A model generated the notes under the pieces. That model ran no database searches, was not told the origin of the DNA, and saw only the letters and a program-made list of their open reading frames with translations. Source: Dysgonomonas gadei ATCC BAA-286 (GTDB taxonomy: Bacteria > Bacteroidota > Bacteroidia > Bacteroidales > Dysgonomonadaceae). From it: DNA of 64,000 nucleotides. The stretch spans positions 116,983 to 180,982 of the forward strand of contig NZ_GL891988.1 in NCBI RefSeq assembly GCF_000213555.1, written 5' to 3'. A program made the translations under genes and the position numbers. How positions within the stretch are numbered: position 1 is the first letter of the stretch; each line of letters begins with the position of its first letter. This document shows positions 1 through 8,792 of the stretch, piece by piece.

Positions 1-492
1 GGTATTTCAGGAAATGCAGGGCTGTTTTCCAATGCGAATGATTTGGCTAAGTTATATCAGATGTGGCTTAATAAAGGAGAATATGGAGGAGAAGAATATT
101 TGTCGGAAAAAACCTGGCAGCTATTCACCAAAACGAAAAGCGCGACCTCACGCCGGGGATTAGGCTTTGATAAACCGGAAATGCGAACTAATAAGTCCGG
201 CCCTACATCGGCAAGTGCGCCTGCAAGTGTGTATGGTCATACAGGATTCACAGGAACTTGCTTCTGGATAGACCCAGATAATGATTTAATTTTCATATTT
301 TTGTCTAACAGAATAAACGACAAGCGTACACATAAGCAGCTTATGAGCATGAATATCCGCGAACGCATACAGGAGGAAATGTACAGGGCAACAAGAAAAG
401 GTGGAGGTTTGTCTGAACTGACAGAATCAACTAATATAAATACTAATACTAATATCGACACTGATGACGACGACCAGACTGACGCTGAATGA
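1..492 (+). CDS. Serine hydrolase of the beta-lactamase (class C-like) fold, C-terminal part only
   Basis: The reading frame is open from the first base, so the start and the SxxK nucleophile lie before the window. The 163 visible residues show GNAGLFS and DLAKLY, typical of class C-like serine hydrolases, then HTGFTGT, the equivalent of the KTG box lining the active site, and a WIDPDNDL strand. In Bacteroidales such a module is often the C-terminal half of a GH3-beta-lactamase fusion acting on cell wall material; I cannot see whether that holds here. The last 30 or so residues are a low-complexity tail (an NTNTNI run followed by Asp residues) outside the fold. The stop overlaps the next gene by 29 bases, suggesting translational coupling. 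Family call fairly sure, substrate unknown. Confidence 0.75.
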   Translation, partial: GISGNAGLFSNANDLAKLYQMWLNKGEYGGEEYLSEKTWQLFTKTKSATSRRGLGFDKPEMRTNKSGPTSASAPASVYGHTGFTGTCFWIDPDNDLIFIFLSNRINDKRTHKQLMSMNIRERIQEEMYRATRKGGGLSELTESTNINTNTNIDTDDDDQTDAE

Positions 493-1318
493 TGAGGTAA
501 AACCTTTTTTCGAAACCGATGATAAAGAAATATGGGACTTAATTATTGAAAATAGAATTGATGATCTATTAACCGCCTTACCCCGTGAAGAGGACAATAT
601 ATTGGACACGATAATAAAAGAACTGTTGTCGACAGGCAAAAGTGAGACATTCGAAACATATGACTTTATAAAGATAGAGGAAGGAAACAATGCACTTTTC
701 AGGGATTTGGTACGTTTGGTGTTTTCCTTGGATATAAACGGGAATTTCGAAGAAGTCCGTCTTGGATTGGTTGACAGAATGTTTGATGTAATACCCGTTA
801 TGGTTGAGCAGATTCAGAAAGAGTCGGCCGGATACCCAATGAGAAGGGTCGATGAAACTATTTTGGTAGAAGGGTCTACGTTGCGGGCTGCGCTAATGAG
901 TTTTGTTTACTATTATCGCCTGAAAGATGATACGGAAGCCTTACATTTTGTAATCGTAATGCGTTCTAAAATCACACTGGCCATTATGAGCAACTATAAG
1001 AATGTGCTGGGGCATGACATGATCGAATCGGCACAAATAAAGGAAAAGGTAGGAGAACGGGACGCGGCTCTGAGTTTCTATAATCTGGTGAAGGAGAATC
1101 TTAAAGGAGAATTACACTGGTTTGTAGAAAGTCCCGAAATGGGAGCGAATGAAGACGATACTGTTATGTTACGGGCTTTACGGGAAGCATATGCCTCTAT
1201 CGACAGATTGAAAGATACATCTGAGTTTGAGAGAGTATGTGCGGTTATAGATGAGGTGTTAAGCCGGGAATATGAGGAATTTGATTTCGATGATGACGAA
1301 GAGGAGGATGACGAATAG
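464..1318 (+). CDS. Acidic cytoplasmic protein of unknown function
   Basis: A 284-residue protein that I do not recognise. It has no signal peptide or membrane segment and looks mostly alpha-helical, with several heptad-like stretches. It ends in an almost uninterrupted run of Asp and Glu (about the last 15 residues). The ATG lies inside the end of the serine hydrolase gene, and its own end overlaps the start of the dipeptidase gene, so the three are probably co-transcribed and translationally coupled. The company of two cell-wall-type hydrolases hints at a role near peptidoglycan metabolism, but nothing in the protein itself shows that. Confidence 0.7.
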   Translation: MTTTRLTLNDEVKPFFETDDKEIWDLIIENRIDDLLTALPREEDNILDTIIKELLSTGKSETFETYDFIKIEEGNNALFRDLVRLVFSLDINGNFEEVRLGLVDRMFDVIPVMVEQIQKESAGYPMRRVDETILVEGSTLRAALMSFVYYYRLKDDTEALHFVIVMRSKITLAIMSNYKNVLGHDMIESAQIKEKVGERDAALSFYNLVKENLKGELHWFVESPEMGANEDDTVMLRALREAYASIDRLKDTSEFERVCAVIDEVLSREYEEFDFDDDEEEDDE

Positions 1319-1985
1319 GATAATATATTTCCTTTTATTTCTTTGCCCGCTATGGCTTTCTGTACAAGGGCAAAGGAGTGTTTCTGTTCTCGAAAGATAT
1401 TTACAGGCAAAGGAACTTGTAAATATTCACACATTGGATACTTCAATCCGTGCAGACCTGAAGTATGCGACACCAGATAACTTTACCAAAACAATTCTTT
1501 ACGATACCTTGTTTAATGTATATATGCATCCCGTTGCGGCAGCCAAATTGGTTAAAGCACAGAAGTATCTGAAGACGCTTTATCCCGGTTTAAGTCTATT
1601 GGTTTATGATGCCGTCCGCCCATTGAGCGTACAGAAGAAAATGTACAAAGTAGTACAAAATACGAAGTATGCTGCTTATGTGGCGAATCCCGCCCGCACA
1701 GGATTGCATAACTACGGTATGGCCGTAGACCTGACTATCTGTGACAAAAATGGCAAACCACTGGATATGGGAACTCCTTTCGACTTTTTCGGGCGTGCTG
1801 CCGGAATAAACAAGGAGGCCGAGTTGATAGAGCAGGGGGTATTAACCATGCAGCAGGTAGCAAACAGAAAATTGCTGCGCAAGGTAATGACACAAGCGGG
1901 TTTTCTGGCTATCAGGGGCGAGTGGTGGCATTTCAATGCCGTATCGCTGACGGAAGCTAAGCAATTGTACAACGTAATAGAATAG
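1308..1985 (+). CDS. D-alanyl-D-alanine dipeptidase (VanX/DdpX type, peptidase M15D), exported
   Basis: A zinc enzyme predicted to split the D-Ala-D-Ala dipeptide. The zinc and catalytic motifs are complete: a GLHNYGMAVD segment gives His134 and Asp141, and GEWWHF gives Glu205 and His208; the DAVRP segment supplies the Arg of the family. I chose the ATG at 1308 because it begins directly with a signal peptide (hydrophobic stretch ending in SVQGQ); an ATG at 1272 would add about 12 charged residues before it. Length, 225 residues, is normal. Export suggests a nutritional or cell-wall recycling role rather than vancomycin resistance, and no vanA/vanH/vanS gene is nearby. It overlaps the upstream gene by 11 bases and the next gene follows after 5 bases. 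Confidence 0.85.
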   Translation: MTNRIIYFLLFLCPLWLSVQGQRSVSVLERYLQAKELVNIHTLDTSIRADLKYATPDNFTKTILYDTLFNVYMHPVAAAKLVKAQKYLKTLYPGLSLLVYDAVRPLSVQKKMYKVVQNTKYAAYVANPARTGLHNYGMAVDLTICDKNGKPLDMGTPFDFFGRAAGINKEAELIEQGVLTMQQVANRKLLRKVMTQAGFLAIRGEWWHFNAVSLTEAKQLYNVIE

Positions 1986-1990
1986 CGGTT

Positions 1991-2707
1991 ATGAAAAAAA
2001 CTTACACAATTTTACTCATGTTATTTTTCCTGAGTGCTTTTGCATATAATGCATCTGCACAATTTGTTGTAGCTCAGGATACGATCAGAGGGAGGATCGA
2101 CTTCAGCCCTCGTTTGGGAGACTTGAATAATACAACAATTGTACCTAACGATTCGGTGTTCTACATGTTTCCTCCAGTTCCGGAGGCAGACCCATGGCGT
2201 TATGTAGATTATTACCTCCCATCGAGAGATACCAGAAGGGGGTATATACAGGGTACTAAACTGATGCGGATAGATGATTATGATATCGTAGAGGTAGAAA
2301 GACTGTCGTCTCATGGAACAATCTCTTTTAAGAACGATAACGTAAGGGTTCATATTGCTGTAGCGAATGTAACCTCAAAAGATACTTCTGTTAAGCTTGG
2401 CAACAATGGGGGCTATACAGTAAATGGTAAACCGGCAAAAGGAACTTCAAGATGGGCAGCTCCTAAATTACGCTACCAGTCTATATCGGTAACAATAAAA
2501 GGAAAAAATATTGTCTTCCCTAAAAAAGTTTATGAGCACCTGTTTGAGCCTGAAATTGATAACATGGTGGTATATTACAATGAGCCGAAAGATATTGTAT
2601 ATATCGTTGCAAATAATGGGAGTACAAATAATTATTATCAGGCTATGTGGCAAGTATCGCCGAGGGGTGTTGCTAATGTATATATATATGATCCCTCTTT
2701 AAAATAG
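1991..2707 (+). CDS. Secreted protein of unknown function
   Basis: A 238-residue protein with a clear signal peptide (MKK, hydrophobic core, cleavage near NASAQ). The rest is predicted mostly beta-strand with many Val, Tyr and Asp residues and no Cys or recognisable catalytic motif. It follows the D,D-dipeptidase by only 5 bases and is probably the last gene of that operon, since a clear promoter for rplS lies about 50 bases after its stop. Likely periplasmic or outer-membrane associated. I know of no named family that fits. Confidence 0.7.
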   Translation: MKKTYTILLMLFFLSAFAYNASAQFVVAQDTIRGRIDFSPRLGDLNNTTIVPNDSVFYMFPPVPEADPWRYVDYYLPSRDTRRGYIQGTKLMRIDDYDIVEVERLSSHGTISFKNDNVRVHIAVANVTSKDTSVKLGNNGGYTVNGKPAKGTSRWAAPKLRYQSISVTIKGKNIVFPKKVYEHLFEPEIDNMVVYYNEPKDIVYIVANNGSTNNYYQAMWQVSPRGVANVYIYDPSLK

Positions 2708-2757
2708 ATATCTGCCATATGTTGATGCATTTATACTAAAATAAAGGAAGTAAGACC

Positions 2758-2788
2758 TTTGCATATTTGCAAAATATATTTATCTTTG
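2758..2788 (+). promoter_or_regulatory. Bacteroidetes-type promoter for rplS
   Basis: A -33 TTTG at 2758-2761 and a -7 TATCTTTG at 2781-2788 are separated by 19 bases, which matches the TTTG-N19/20-TAnnTTTG consensus of the Bacteroidetes primary sigma factor. It predicts a leader of about 70 bases before the rplS ATG. Confidence 0.8.
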
Positions 2789-2863
2789 CATCCGCTTTGC
2801 GTAATCTCTGACGGGAGAGGCTCGTGTATATTGCGTATATTAACAAAAAACCATCATATAATC

Positions 2864-3223
2864 ATGGATTTAATTAAAGTCGCTGAAGAAGCATTTGCTA
2901 CAGGAAAAGAGCATCCTAAATTTAAAAGCGGGGATACAGTAACCGTTGCTTACCGCATTAAAGAGGGTAACAAAGAACGTGTTCAGCAGTATCGCGGTGT
3001 AGTTATCAAAATTTCGGGACATGGTGAGAAGAAACGTTTCACAGTTCGCAAAATGTCTGATAACATTGGTGTAGAAAGAATTTTCCCTCTCGAATCTCCA
3101 TTTATTGACAGTATCACTGTAAATAAAGTTGGTAAAGTTCGTCGTGCTAAATTGTATTACCTACGTGGTCTTACAGGTAAAAAAGCCAGAATCAAAGAAA
3201 AAAGAGTTGCAAAGCAAGCTTAA
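2864..3223 (+). CDS. rplS: 50S ribosomal protein L19
   Basis: A 119-residue ribosomal protein at the 30S-50S interface. It matches L19 throughout: a KFKSGDTVTVAYRIKEGNK segment, the EGN...RVQ.Y.GVVI core, an ERIFPLESP strand and a basic C-terminus (KKARIKEK). The frame is open upstream to 2759, but the ATG at 2864 gives the family's normal length and sits about 70 bases after a good promoter. It is monocistronic here, with an intrinsic terminator shortly after the stop. Confidence 0.97.
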   Translation: MDLIKVAEEAFATGKEHPKFKSGDTVTVAYRIKEGNKERVQQYRGVVIKISGHGEKKRFTVRKMSDNIGVERIFPLESPFIDSITVNKVGKVRRAKLYYLRGLTGKKARIKEKRVAKQA

Positions 3224-3261
3224 TTTCTTATTCTGTCGGTTGCACGGAAAAAGATATAGGA

Positions 3262-3290
3262 GAGTCTGTCTACAAACAGGCTCTTTTTTT
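3262..3290 (+). terminator. Intrinsic terminator of rplS
   Basis: GAGTCTGT (3262-3269) pairs with ACAGGCTC (3276-3283), eight pairs including one G-U, with a six-base loop and a run of seven T at 3284-3290. Confidence 0.85.
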
Positions 3291-3408
3291 ATTTCGGAAC
3301 AATATCCCGGAAATTAATTATGGTTACTATCCTGATTCCGATTCTGTACTTGTCCTAAAATATTTTTATCTTTAACCTTTTATATTCCATTTCCATAGGC
3401 ATTGATTT

Positions 3409-5436
3409 ATGAAAATAAGAGAGATTTATTATTTGATTATAATTCTGGTTGTTACATTTGTTGTCAATATCAATTTCATTCTCGCTCAAAAGAAAAGTGA
3501 ATATGTAAACCTTTTTATTGGAACAGCAGGGGATAATGGTCAGGTTGATCCTGCCGCATGCGTTCCTTACGGTATGGTGCGTATCTGTCCCGATTCCGAC
3601 CCAAGGACACATGTTGGTTATGATTATGATGTAACTAAAATATCAGGATTCTCTATCAATCGTATTTCGGGAATAGGATGCAGTGGAGCGGGTGGGAATT
3701 TAAGTGTACGGCCCGCCCTGAAAAAAGAAACATTGAATATAAATAAGAAGACAGAAACTGCTACGCCCGGTTATTATTCCGTGGTCTTGGATAATGGGGT
3801 GAAAACTGAATTCACAGCAACTAACAATGTCGCTTTCGAGCGGTTTTATTATCCATCAGACAAAGAGGCAAATCTGACATTGAATGTCGGAGCTTCTTTT
3901 ACCAAGGTATTGGATGCGAAATATGAGATTATTTCAGATACCGAGATAGAAGGCTATATTCATGCCGGAAACACATGCGATCATGGCGCGTTTAAACTCT
4001 ATTTTTATTTAACCACTAACAAGACATTTAGCTCAGTCTCAACAAGTGAATATGATACTGAATTACTATTTAAGAACACAGATGGGAAACCTGTTGAACT
4101 GCGAATAGCCATATCGCCGATAGATATTGCCACTGCAAAAGAAGAAAATGCCATAGCTTGTAAGCTCACTTTTGATATAGCAAAGAAGCAGGCTGCCGAT
4201 AAATGGGAAGATATGTTGTCGCGAGTGGATGTGAAGGGAGGAAGTACTGAGGATAAGACCTTGTTCTATACTTCTATTTACAGGACATTTCTTAGTCCGG
4301 CTAACACTACCTCCTCCGATAACAGATTTTTGGGTACCGATGGCACTATATACCCGAAAGAAGATTTCATGTATTACAGTTCATGGTCTATGTGGGATAC
4401 ATACCGTACAAAATTCCCCTTAATAACATTACTGGATACAAAATCAATGCGTGATATTGCAAATTCTTTATGCAAACTTTATGTTTATGGCAAAAAAGAC
4501 TGGGCCACAAAATTTGAATCAACACCTACTGTACGTACCGAACATACAATCGCAGTCTTATTGGATGCATACAAGAAAGGTATACCCAATATTCATTTGG
4601 AAGAAGCATATGAAGGGATGAAAAAGGAAATGGATAATCTTCCGGCCAATCGTCCCGATCAAACACTCGAAAGTTGCATCGACTGGTGGGCAATGGCTCA
4701 GATAGCCGGAATATTGAGAAGGACTGGTGATGCAGAATATTATAACGAAAAAGCAAAAAATACATTTATACAGACATGGAATAAAGAATTCAAAAATATT
4801 GACGATTCTTATGTGAAAATGCGCAATAGCGGTCTCTATCAGGGAACTCGCTGGCAATATCGCTGGGCACTACCTCAATATCTGGACGAAATGATAGAAA
4901 GTGTAGGAGGAAAAGAAAAGTTGGAAGAACAGCTCGATTATTTCTTTGCTAATAACCTTTTCAATCAGGGTAATGAAGTCGGGATACATACTCCTTATAT
5001 CTTCAATAGATTAGGGCAATATGCAAAGTCTCAGAAAGCAGTCCGGCGGATAATAAAAGAAAACTTGAATCATCTTTACGGAGGGAATGCCGAATACCCT
5101 GTTCCATATTATGGCAAGCCATTCAAGGCTGAACCTAAAGGTTTTATGCCCGAGATGGATGAAGATGATGGAACAATGAGTGCATGGTATGTATTTTCAT
5201 CTATCGGTCTTTTTCCTCTCGTAATAGGGGAGCCTTGGTATGAAATCACATCACCGTTCTATGAGTCGGTGGTTATCCATCTGGATAATGGTAAAAAATT
5301 GAACATCAAAGTAAAGAATCGTAAATCGCCTGCGGATATAATCAGACAGGTAACATTTAACGGGAATATTATACCGGATTTCAGAATCAGCCACAATGAT
5401 ATTGTCAAAGGTGGTACACTGGAACTGGAGTATTAA
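3409..5436 (+). CDS. GH92 family alpha-mannosidase, exported
   Basis: A calcium-dependent exo-acting alpha-mannosidase of glycoside hydrolase family 92. Hallmarks in order: after a signal peptide or N-terminal anchor (about residues 1-26), VNLFIGTAG, VPYGMVRICPD, GYDYD and a GFSINRISGIGCSGAGG segment (N-terminal beta-domain), then the helical catalytic barrel with SMWDTYRT, YQGTRWQYRW, and near the C-terminus DEDDGTMSAWYVFSSIG with the acidic residues expected to act as general base. 675 residues is slightly short for the family (usually 700-770) but all blocks are present. GH92 enzymes trim mannose from host or yeast N-glycans; no SusCD pair is adjacent, so it looks like an orphan. Subspecificity (alpha-1,2, 1,3 or 1,6) cannot be told from the sequence. 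Confidence 0.92.
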   Translation: MKIREIYYLIIILVVTFVVNINFILAQKKSEYVNLFIGTAGDNGQVDPAACVPYGMVRICPDSDPRTHVGYDYDVTKISGFSINRISGIGCSGAGGNLSVRPALKKETLNINKKTETATPGYYSVVLDNGVKTEFTATNNVAFERFYYPSDKEANLTLNVGASFTKVLDAKYEIISDTEIEGYIHAGNTCDHGAFKLYFYLTTNKTFSSVSTSEYDTELLFKNTDGKPVELRIAISPIDIATAKEENAIACKLTFDIAKKQAADKWEDMLSRVDVKGGSTEDKTLFYTSIYRTFLSPANTTSSDNRFLGTDGTIYPKEDFMYYSSWSMWDTYRTKFPLITLLDTKSMRDIANSLCKLYVYGKKDWATKFESTPTVRTEHTIAVLLDAYKKGIPNIHLEEAYEGMKKEMDNLPANRPDQTLESCIDWWAMAQIAGILRRTGDAEYYNEKAKNTFIQTWNKEFKNIDDSYVKMRNSGLYQGTRWQYRWALPQYLDEMIESVGGKEKLEEQLDYFFANNLFNQGNEVGIHTPYIFNRLGQYAKSQKAVRRIIKENLNHLYGGNAEYPVPYYGKPFKAEPKGFMPEMDEDDGTMSAWYVFSSIGLFPLVIGEPWYEITSPFYESVVIHLDNGKKLNIKVKNRKSPADIIRQVTFNGNIIPDFRISHNDIVKGGTLELEY

Positions 5437-5459
5437 AAATTAATACAGAATAAATTTAT

Positions 5460-6686
5460 ATGAGAGATTTTATCATATCAGAATCAAAAAATAAAGAGGC
5501 CGTTCTTGTAGGCCTTATTACACAATACCAGACCGAAGAACAGGTAAATGAATACCTCGATGAACTGGCATTCCTCGCCGAAACAGCAGGCATTATCCCT
5601 GTAAAAAACTTCACTCAGAAACTGGAGCATTCCAACCCTGTTACGTTTGTGGGAACCGGAAAGCTACAGGAGATAAAACAGTATATGGAAGACAACGAAA
5701 TAGACCTCGTAATCTTCGACGATGAACTGTCTCCGAAACAGATTCGCAATATAGAAAAGGAGTTACAGGTGAAGATTCTGGATCGTACCAGCCTTATTCT
5801 GGATATTTTTGCCATGCGTGCACAGACCGCTTATGCAAAGACTCAGGTAGAACTGGCGCAATATCAATACCTGTTGCCCCGGCTTACCCGTATGTGGACT
5901 CACCTCGACCGTCAGCGAGGCGGAGGTGTGATGATGCGTGGGGTAGGGGAAACCCAGCTGGAAACCGACCGCCGTATCATTCTCAACAAGATCGCTTTAC
6001 TGAAAGAAGAGTTGAAGAATATAGACAAACAGATGGCGTCACAGCGTAAGAACAGAGGTAAAATGGTGCGCGTTGCCCTTGTGGGATATACCAATGTGGG
6101 TAAATCTACCTTGATGAACCTGTTGAGTAAGTCTGAAGTTTTTGCAGAGAATAAACTGTTCGCCACATTGGATACAACAGTGCGCAAAGTGATTATCGAC
6201 AATCTTCCGTTTCTGTTATCGGATACGGTAGGATTTATCCGTAAGTTGCCGACTCATTTGGTAGAATCTTTCAAATCTACACTGGACGAGGTTCGTGAAG
6301 CGGATTTGCTGGTTCATGTAGTGGATATTTCCCATCCAAACTTTGAAGAACAGATTGAGGTGGTGAATAAAACGCTTTTGGAGATAGACAAGGAAGAGAA
6401 ACCTACTATTCTGGTATTTAACAAGGTGGATGCTTTTACCTACACGCCGAAAGATGAGGATGATCTGACGCCTGCCACAAAAGAGAATATATCTCTGGAA
6501 GAACTGGAGAAATCGTGGATGCACAAGTTGCATGATGACTGCATCTTTATCTCGGCAAAACAAAAGATCAATATTGATGAATTGAAAAAGAAAGTTTACG
6601 AACGGGTAAAAGCCATTCATATAGAGCGCTATCCGTATAATGATTTTCTTTTTCAGAAGTATGATGATGAAGCTAACGATGCGTAA
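5460..6686 (+). CDS. hflX: Ribosome-associated GTPase HflX
   Basis: A 408-residue GTPase that binds and splits stalled or hibernating ribosomes. The N-terminal HflX domain carries the glycine-rich GGVMMRGVGETQLETDRR segment; the G domain begins around residue 200 with GYTNVGKST (Walker A), followed by DTVGFIRKLP (G3) and NKVD (G4). Length is typical. The gene starts 23 bases after the GH92 stop but probably belongs with prmC, whose start lies inside its last codons. Cytoplasmic. Confidence 0.96.
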   Translation: MRDFIISESKNKEAVLVGLITQYQTEEQVNEYLDELAFLAETAGIIPVKNFTQKLEHSNPVTFVGTGKLQEIKQYMEDNEIDLVIFDDELSPKQIRNIEKELQVKILDRTSLILDIFAMRAQTAYAKTQVELAQYQYLLPRLTRMWTHLDRQRGGGVMMRGVGETQLETDRRIILNKIALLKEELKNIDKQMASQRKNRGKMVRVALVGYTNVGKSTLMNLLSKSEVFAENKLFATLDTTVRKVIIDNLPFLLSDTVGFIRKLPTHLVESFKSTLDEVREADLLVHVVDISHPNFEEQIEVVNKTLLEIDKEEKPTILVFNKVDAFTYTPKDEDDLTPATKENISLEELEKSWMHKLHDDCIFISAKQKINIDELKKKVYERVKAIHIERYPYNDFLFQKYDDEANDA

Positions 6687-7518
6687 GGTAGTTTCGTACA
6701 TAAAAGAGTCATTAAATGCGTATTATCCCGAAAGTGAAATTTCGGGATTTACGCGTATTATAATAGAATATATCACAAAGATGCCTTATCCGCAGGTGTT
6801 TATAGATCCGCCTGTTTCTACACCCGAATTACACAACCGGATAGATGTTATCCTGAAGCGGCTGAAGCAATACGAGCCTATACAGTATATCATAGGAGAA
6901 ACTGAGTTTTTCGGATTGCCCTTTTCTGTGAACGAAAATGTACTTATTCCTCGCCCTGAAACAGAAGAGTTAGTTGAACTTATTCTCAAAGAAAATAAAA
7001 AATCAGAGTTAAGCTTATTAGATATCGGGACAGGTAGTGGAGCTATTGCGGTTGCTTTGGCGAAAAATATGGCTAGGACTTCGGTTTCGGCATGGGACAT
7101 TTCGTATAAAGCATTGGATGTAGCCGCACTTAATTCAAAAGCAAACTCAACAGATATTTCGTTTGGCAGGGTAGATGTGCTGGGAGATTATCCCACAGAT
7201 AAGAAGTATGATATTATTGTCAGCAATCCGCCATATGTATTGGAAAGTGAAAAGGAGCAAATGGAACGGAATGTGTTGGAATATGAACCTCATACGGCTC
7301 TCTTTGTAACCGACAATAACGCGCTCTTGTTCTATAAGCGGATAGCAGATATAGCGTTGAATTTATTAACTCCGGCCGGAAGGCTTTATTTTGAGATCAA
7401 TCAGGCAAAAGGTGCAGAGACTGTAAAAATGCTTGAAGAAAAGGGCTTTACAGAGGTTGCCTTGTTTCAGGATTTAAGTAAGAAAGACCGTATGATAAGA
7501 GCTGAACTAAAACAATAA
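6661..7518 (+). CDS. prmC: Peptide chain release factor N5-glutamine methyltransferase
   Basis: This enzyme methylates the Gln of the GGQ motif in release factors, using S-adenosylmethionine. The Rossmann motif LLDIGTGSGAIAVALA and the signature NPPY at about residues 189-192 are intact, and the N-terminal helical release-factor-binding domain is present. The frame opens at 6640, but three successive ATGs at 6661, 6664 and 6667 are better starts, and one at 6679 would also do; I use 6661. All lie within the end of hflX, so the two genes are translationally coupled. Its stop is 5 bases before recX. Confidence 0.95.
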   Translation: MMMKLTMRKVVSYIKESLNAYYPESEISGFTRIIIEYITKMPYPQVFIDPPVSTPELHNRIDVILKRLKQYEPIQYIIGETEFFGLPFSVNENVLIPRPETEELVELILKENKKSELSLLDIGTGSGAIAVALAKNMARTSVSAWDISYKALDVAALNSKANSTDISFGRVDVLGDYPTDKKYDIIVSNPPYVLESEKEQMERNVLEYEPHTALFVTDNNALLFYKRIADIALNLLTPAGRLYFEINQAKGAETVKMLEEKGFTEVALFQDLSKKDRMIRAELKQ

Positions 7519-7523
7519 ACCGA

Positions 7524-8009
7524 ATGAAACTTTCCGAACCTCAAGCCCTCAATCGTGTAGCAGCCTATTGTTCCAAAGCGGAACGATGTGAGTTCGATGT
7601 GCGTAAGAAGCTTGTGGCATGGGAATTACCGGACGAAGCCATTAAACGGATACTTGACCGCCTAAAGAAGGAACGCTATCTTGATGATACCCGATTTGCA
7701 GGGAGTTTTATTAATGATAAGTTGAAATTCAATAAATGGGGAAAAACGAAAATCGTTTATGAACTAAGAAAACGGAATATCCCCGAATCGGTTTACAATC
7801 CGATATTGGAAGACCTGTCCGGCGATGAATTCGAAAAACAGCTGATGCATATCCTGACTATAAAAGCTAAATCGGTAAAAGCAAAGACAGAATATGAACG
7901 AAAGACAAAACTAATCCGTTTTGCTCTTGGCCGCGGGTTCTCTATGGATTTGGCAATCAGATGTGTGGACAAATTGCTCGGAGGTGATTATGAGGAATTT
8001 ATTTCGTGA
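7524..8009 (+). CDS. recX: Regulatory protein RecX
   Basis: A small all-helical protein (161 residues) of the RecX family, which modulates RecA filaments. The repeated three-helix units are visible, with the segments RCEFDVRKKL, KERYLDDTRFA and KWGKTKIVYELRKRNI typical of the family. recA is not adjacent. It sits between prmC (5-base gap) and comF (20-base overlap), consistent with an hflX-prmC-recX-comF operon. Confidence 0.93.
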   Translation: MKLSEPQALNRVAAYCSKAERCEFDVRKKLVAWELPDEAIKRILDRLKKERYLDDTRFAGSFINDKLKFNKWGKTKIVYELRKRNIPESVYNPILEDLSGDEFEKQLMHILTIKAKSVKAKTEYERKTKLIRFALGRGFSMDLAIRCVDKLLGGDYEEFIS

Positions 8010-8679
8010 TTTTCTTAATCTCTTTTTCCCTGACCTTTGTGTAGTCTGTAATCAAAGATTAAGCGAAGGTGAAGAGCATATATGTACCGATTGTTTACTA
8101 TTATTACCCAGAACGAATTTTCATTTACAGCCTGATAACCGTCTTGAACAATTCTTTGCCGGACGGATACCATTCCAACAAATAGCGGCGTTCGCTTACT
8201 TTGTTAAAGGAGGAAGCATTCAAAGTATAATTCACGAACTGAAATATAAACGTAATCCGGAAATAGGGCGTTTTATCGGAGCGTTGTGCGGAGAGAATAT
8301 CAAGGATAGTGCTTTCATTGCGGATATAGATTATCTGGTTCCCGTTCCCCTGCATCCCGGACGCCAGAAAGAAAGAGGGTACAATCAGTCTCTTGAGATT
8401 TGTAAAGGCATATCGGATATAACAGGCATTCCGATAGATGATAAAACTCTTATCCGGAAAGTAAATAATAAGTCTCAGACAAAGAATGCCCGCTTCGACA
8501 GATGGAAAAATGTAGAGGATATCTTCAGCCTGTCTGATACAGAAAATTTTGAAGGAAAACATATTTTGCTGGTAGATGATGTAATTACTACAGGTTCTAC
8601 CCTCGAATCGTGTGCGAAAGAAGTACTGAAATGTAAAGATTGCAGGATCAGTATTTATGCTGTGGGAACAGCAGGCTGA
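7990..8679 (+). CDS. comF: ComF family phosphoribosyltransferase-like protein
   Basis: A 229-residue protein with an N-terminal zinc-ribbon (CVVCNQRL and HICTDCL, four Cys) and a C-terminal type I phosphoribosyltransferase fold. The PRPP-binding loop LLVDDVITTGSTL is intact near residue 195 and is preceded by the family's VPVPLHPGRQKERGYNQS segment. ComF proteins are linked to DNA uptake and processing in competent bacteria, but the reaction they catalyse is unclear. The frame is open from 7921, but the ATG at 7990 gives the conserved N-terminus and overlaps recX by 20 bases. Confidence 0.92.
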   Translation: MRNLFRDFLNLFFPDLCVVCNQRLSEGEEHICTDCLLLLPRTNFHLQPDNRLEQFFAGRIPFQQIAAFAYFVKGGSIQSIIHELKYKRNPEIGRFIGALCGENIKDSAFIADIDYLVPVPLHPGRQKERGYNQSLEICKGISDITGIPIDDKTLIRKVNNKSQTKNARFDRWKNVEDIFSLSDTENFEGKHILLVDDVITTGSTLESCAKEVLKCKDCRISIYAVGTAG

Positions 8680-8759
8680 CCGTTTCTTTCTAATCCATTT
8701 CTAATGTACCTGTAACCTATATCTAATATACCTCAAAGATGCGTCTAATCTTTGAGATA

Positions 8760-8767
8760 TATCTTTG
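8760..8767 (+). promoter_or_regulatory. -7 box of the RND efflux operon promoter
   Basis: TATCTTTG matches TAnnTTTG and lies 25 bases before the chosen start of the outer-membrane channel gene. I see no clear -33 TTTG at the expected distance. Preceding bases contain an imperfect inverted repeat (TCAAAGAT / ATCTTTGA at about 8733-8755) that could be an operator. Confidence 0.55.
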
Positions 8768-8792
8768 CAGCAAAGAATATCAGTTCCACCTA

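Noticed and set aside
1308..1985. Vancomycin resistance gene
   Set aside because: The protein is an exported VanX/DdpX-type dipeptidase, but there is no D-Ala-D-Lac ligase, dehydrogenase or VanRS nearby, and Bacteroidales are already protected by the outer membrane.
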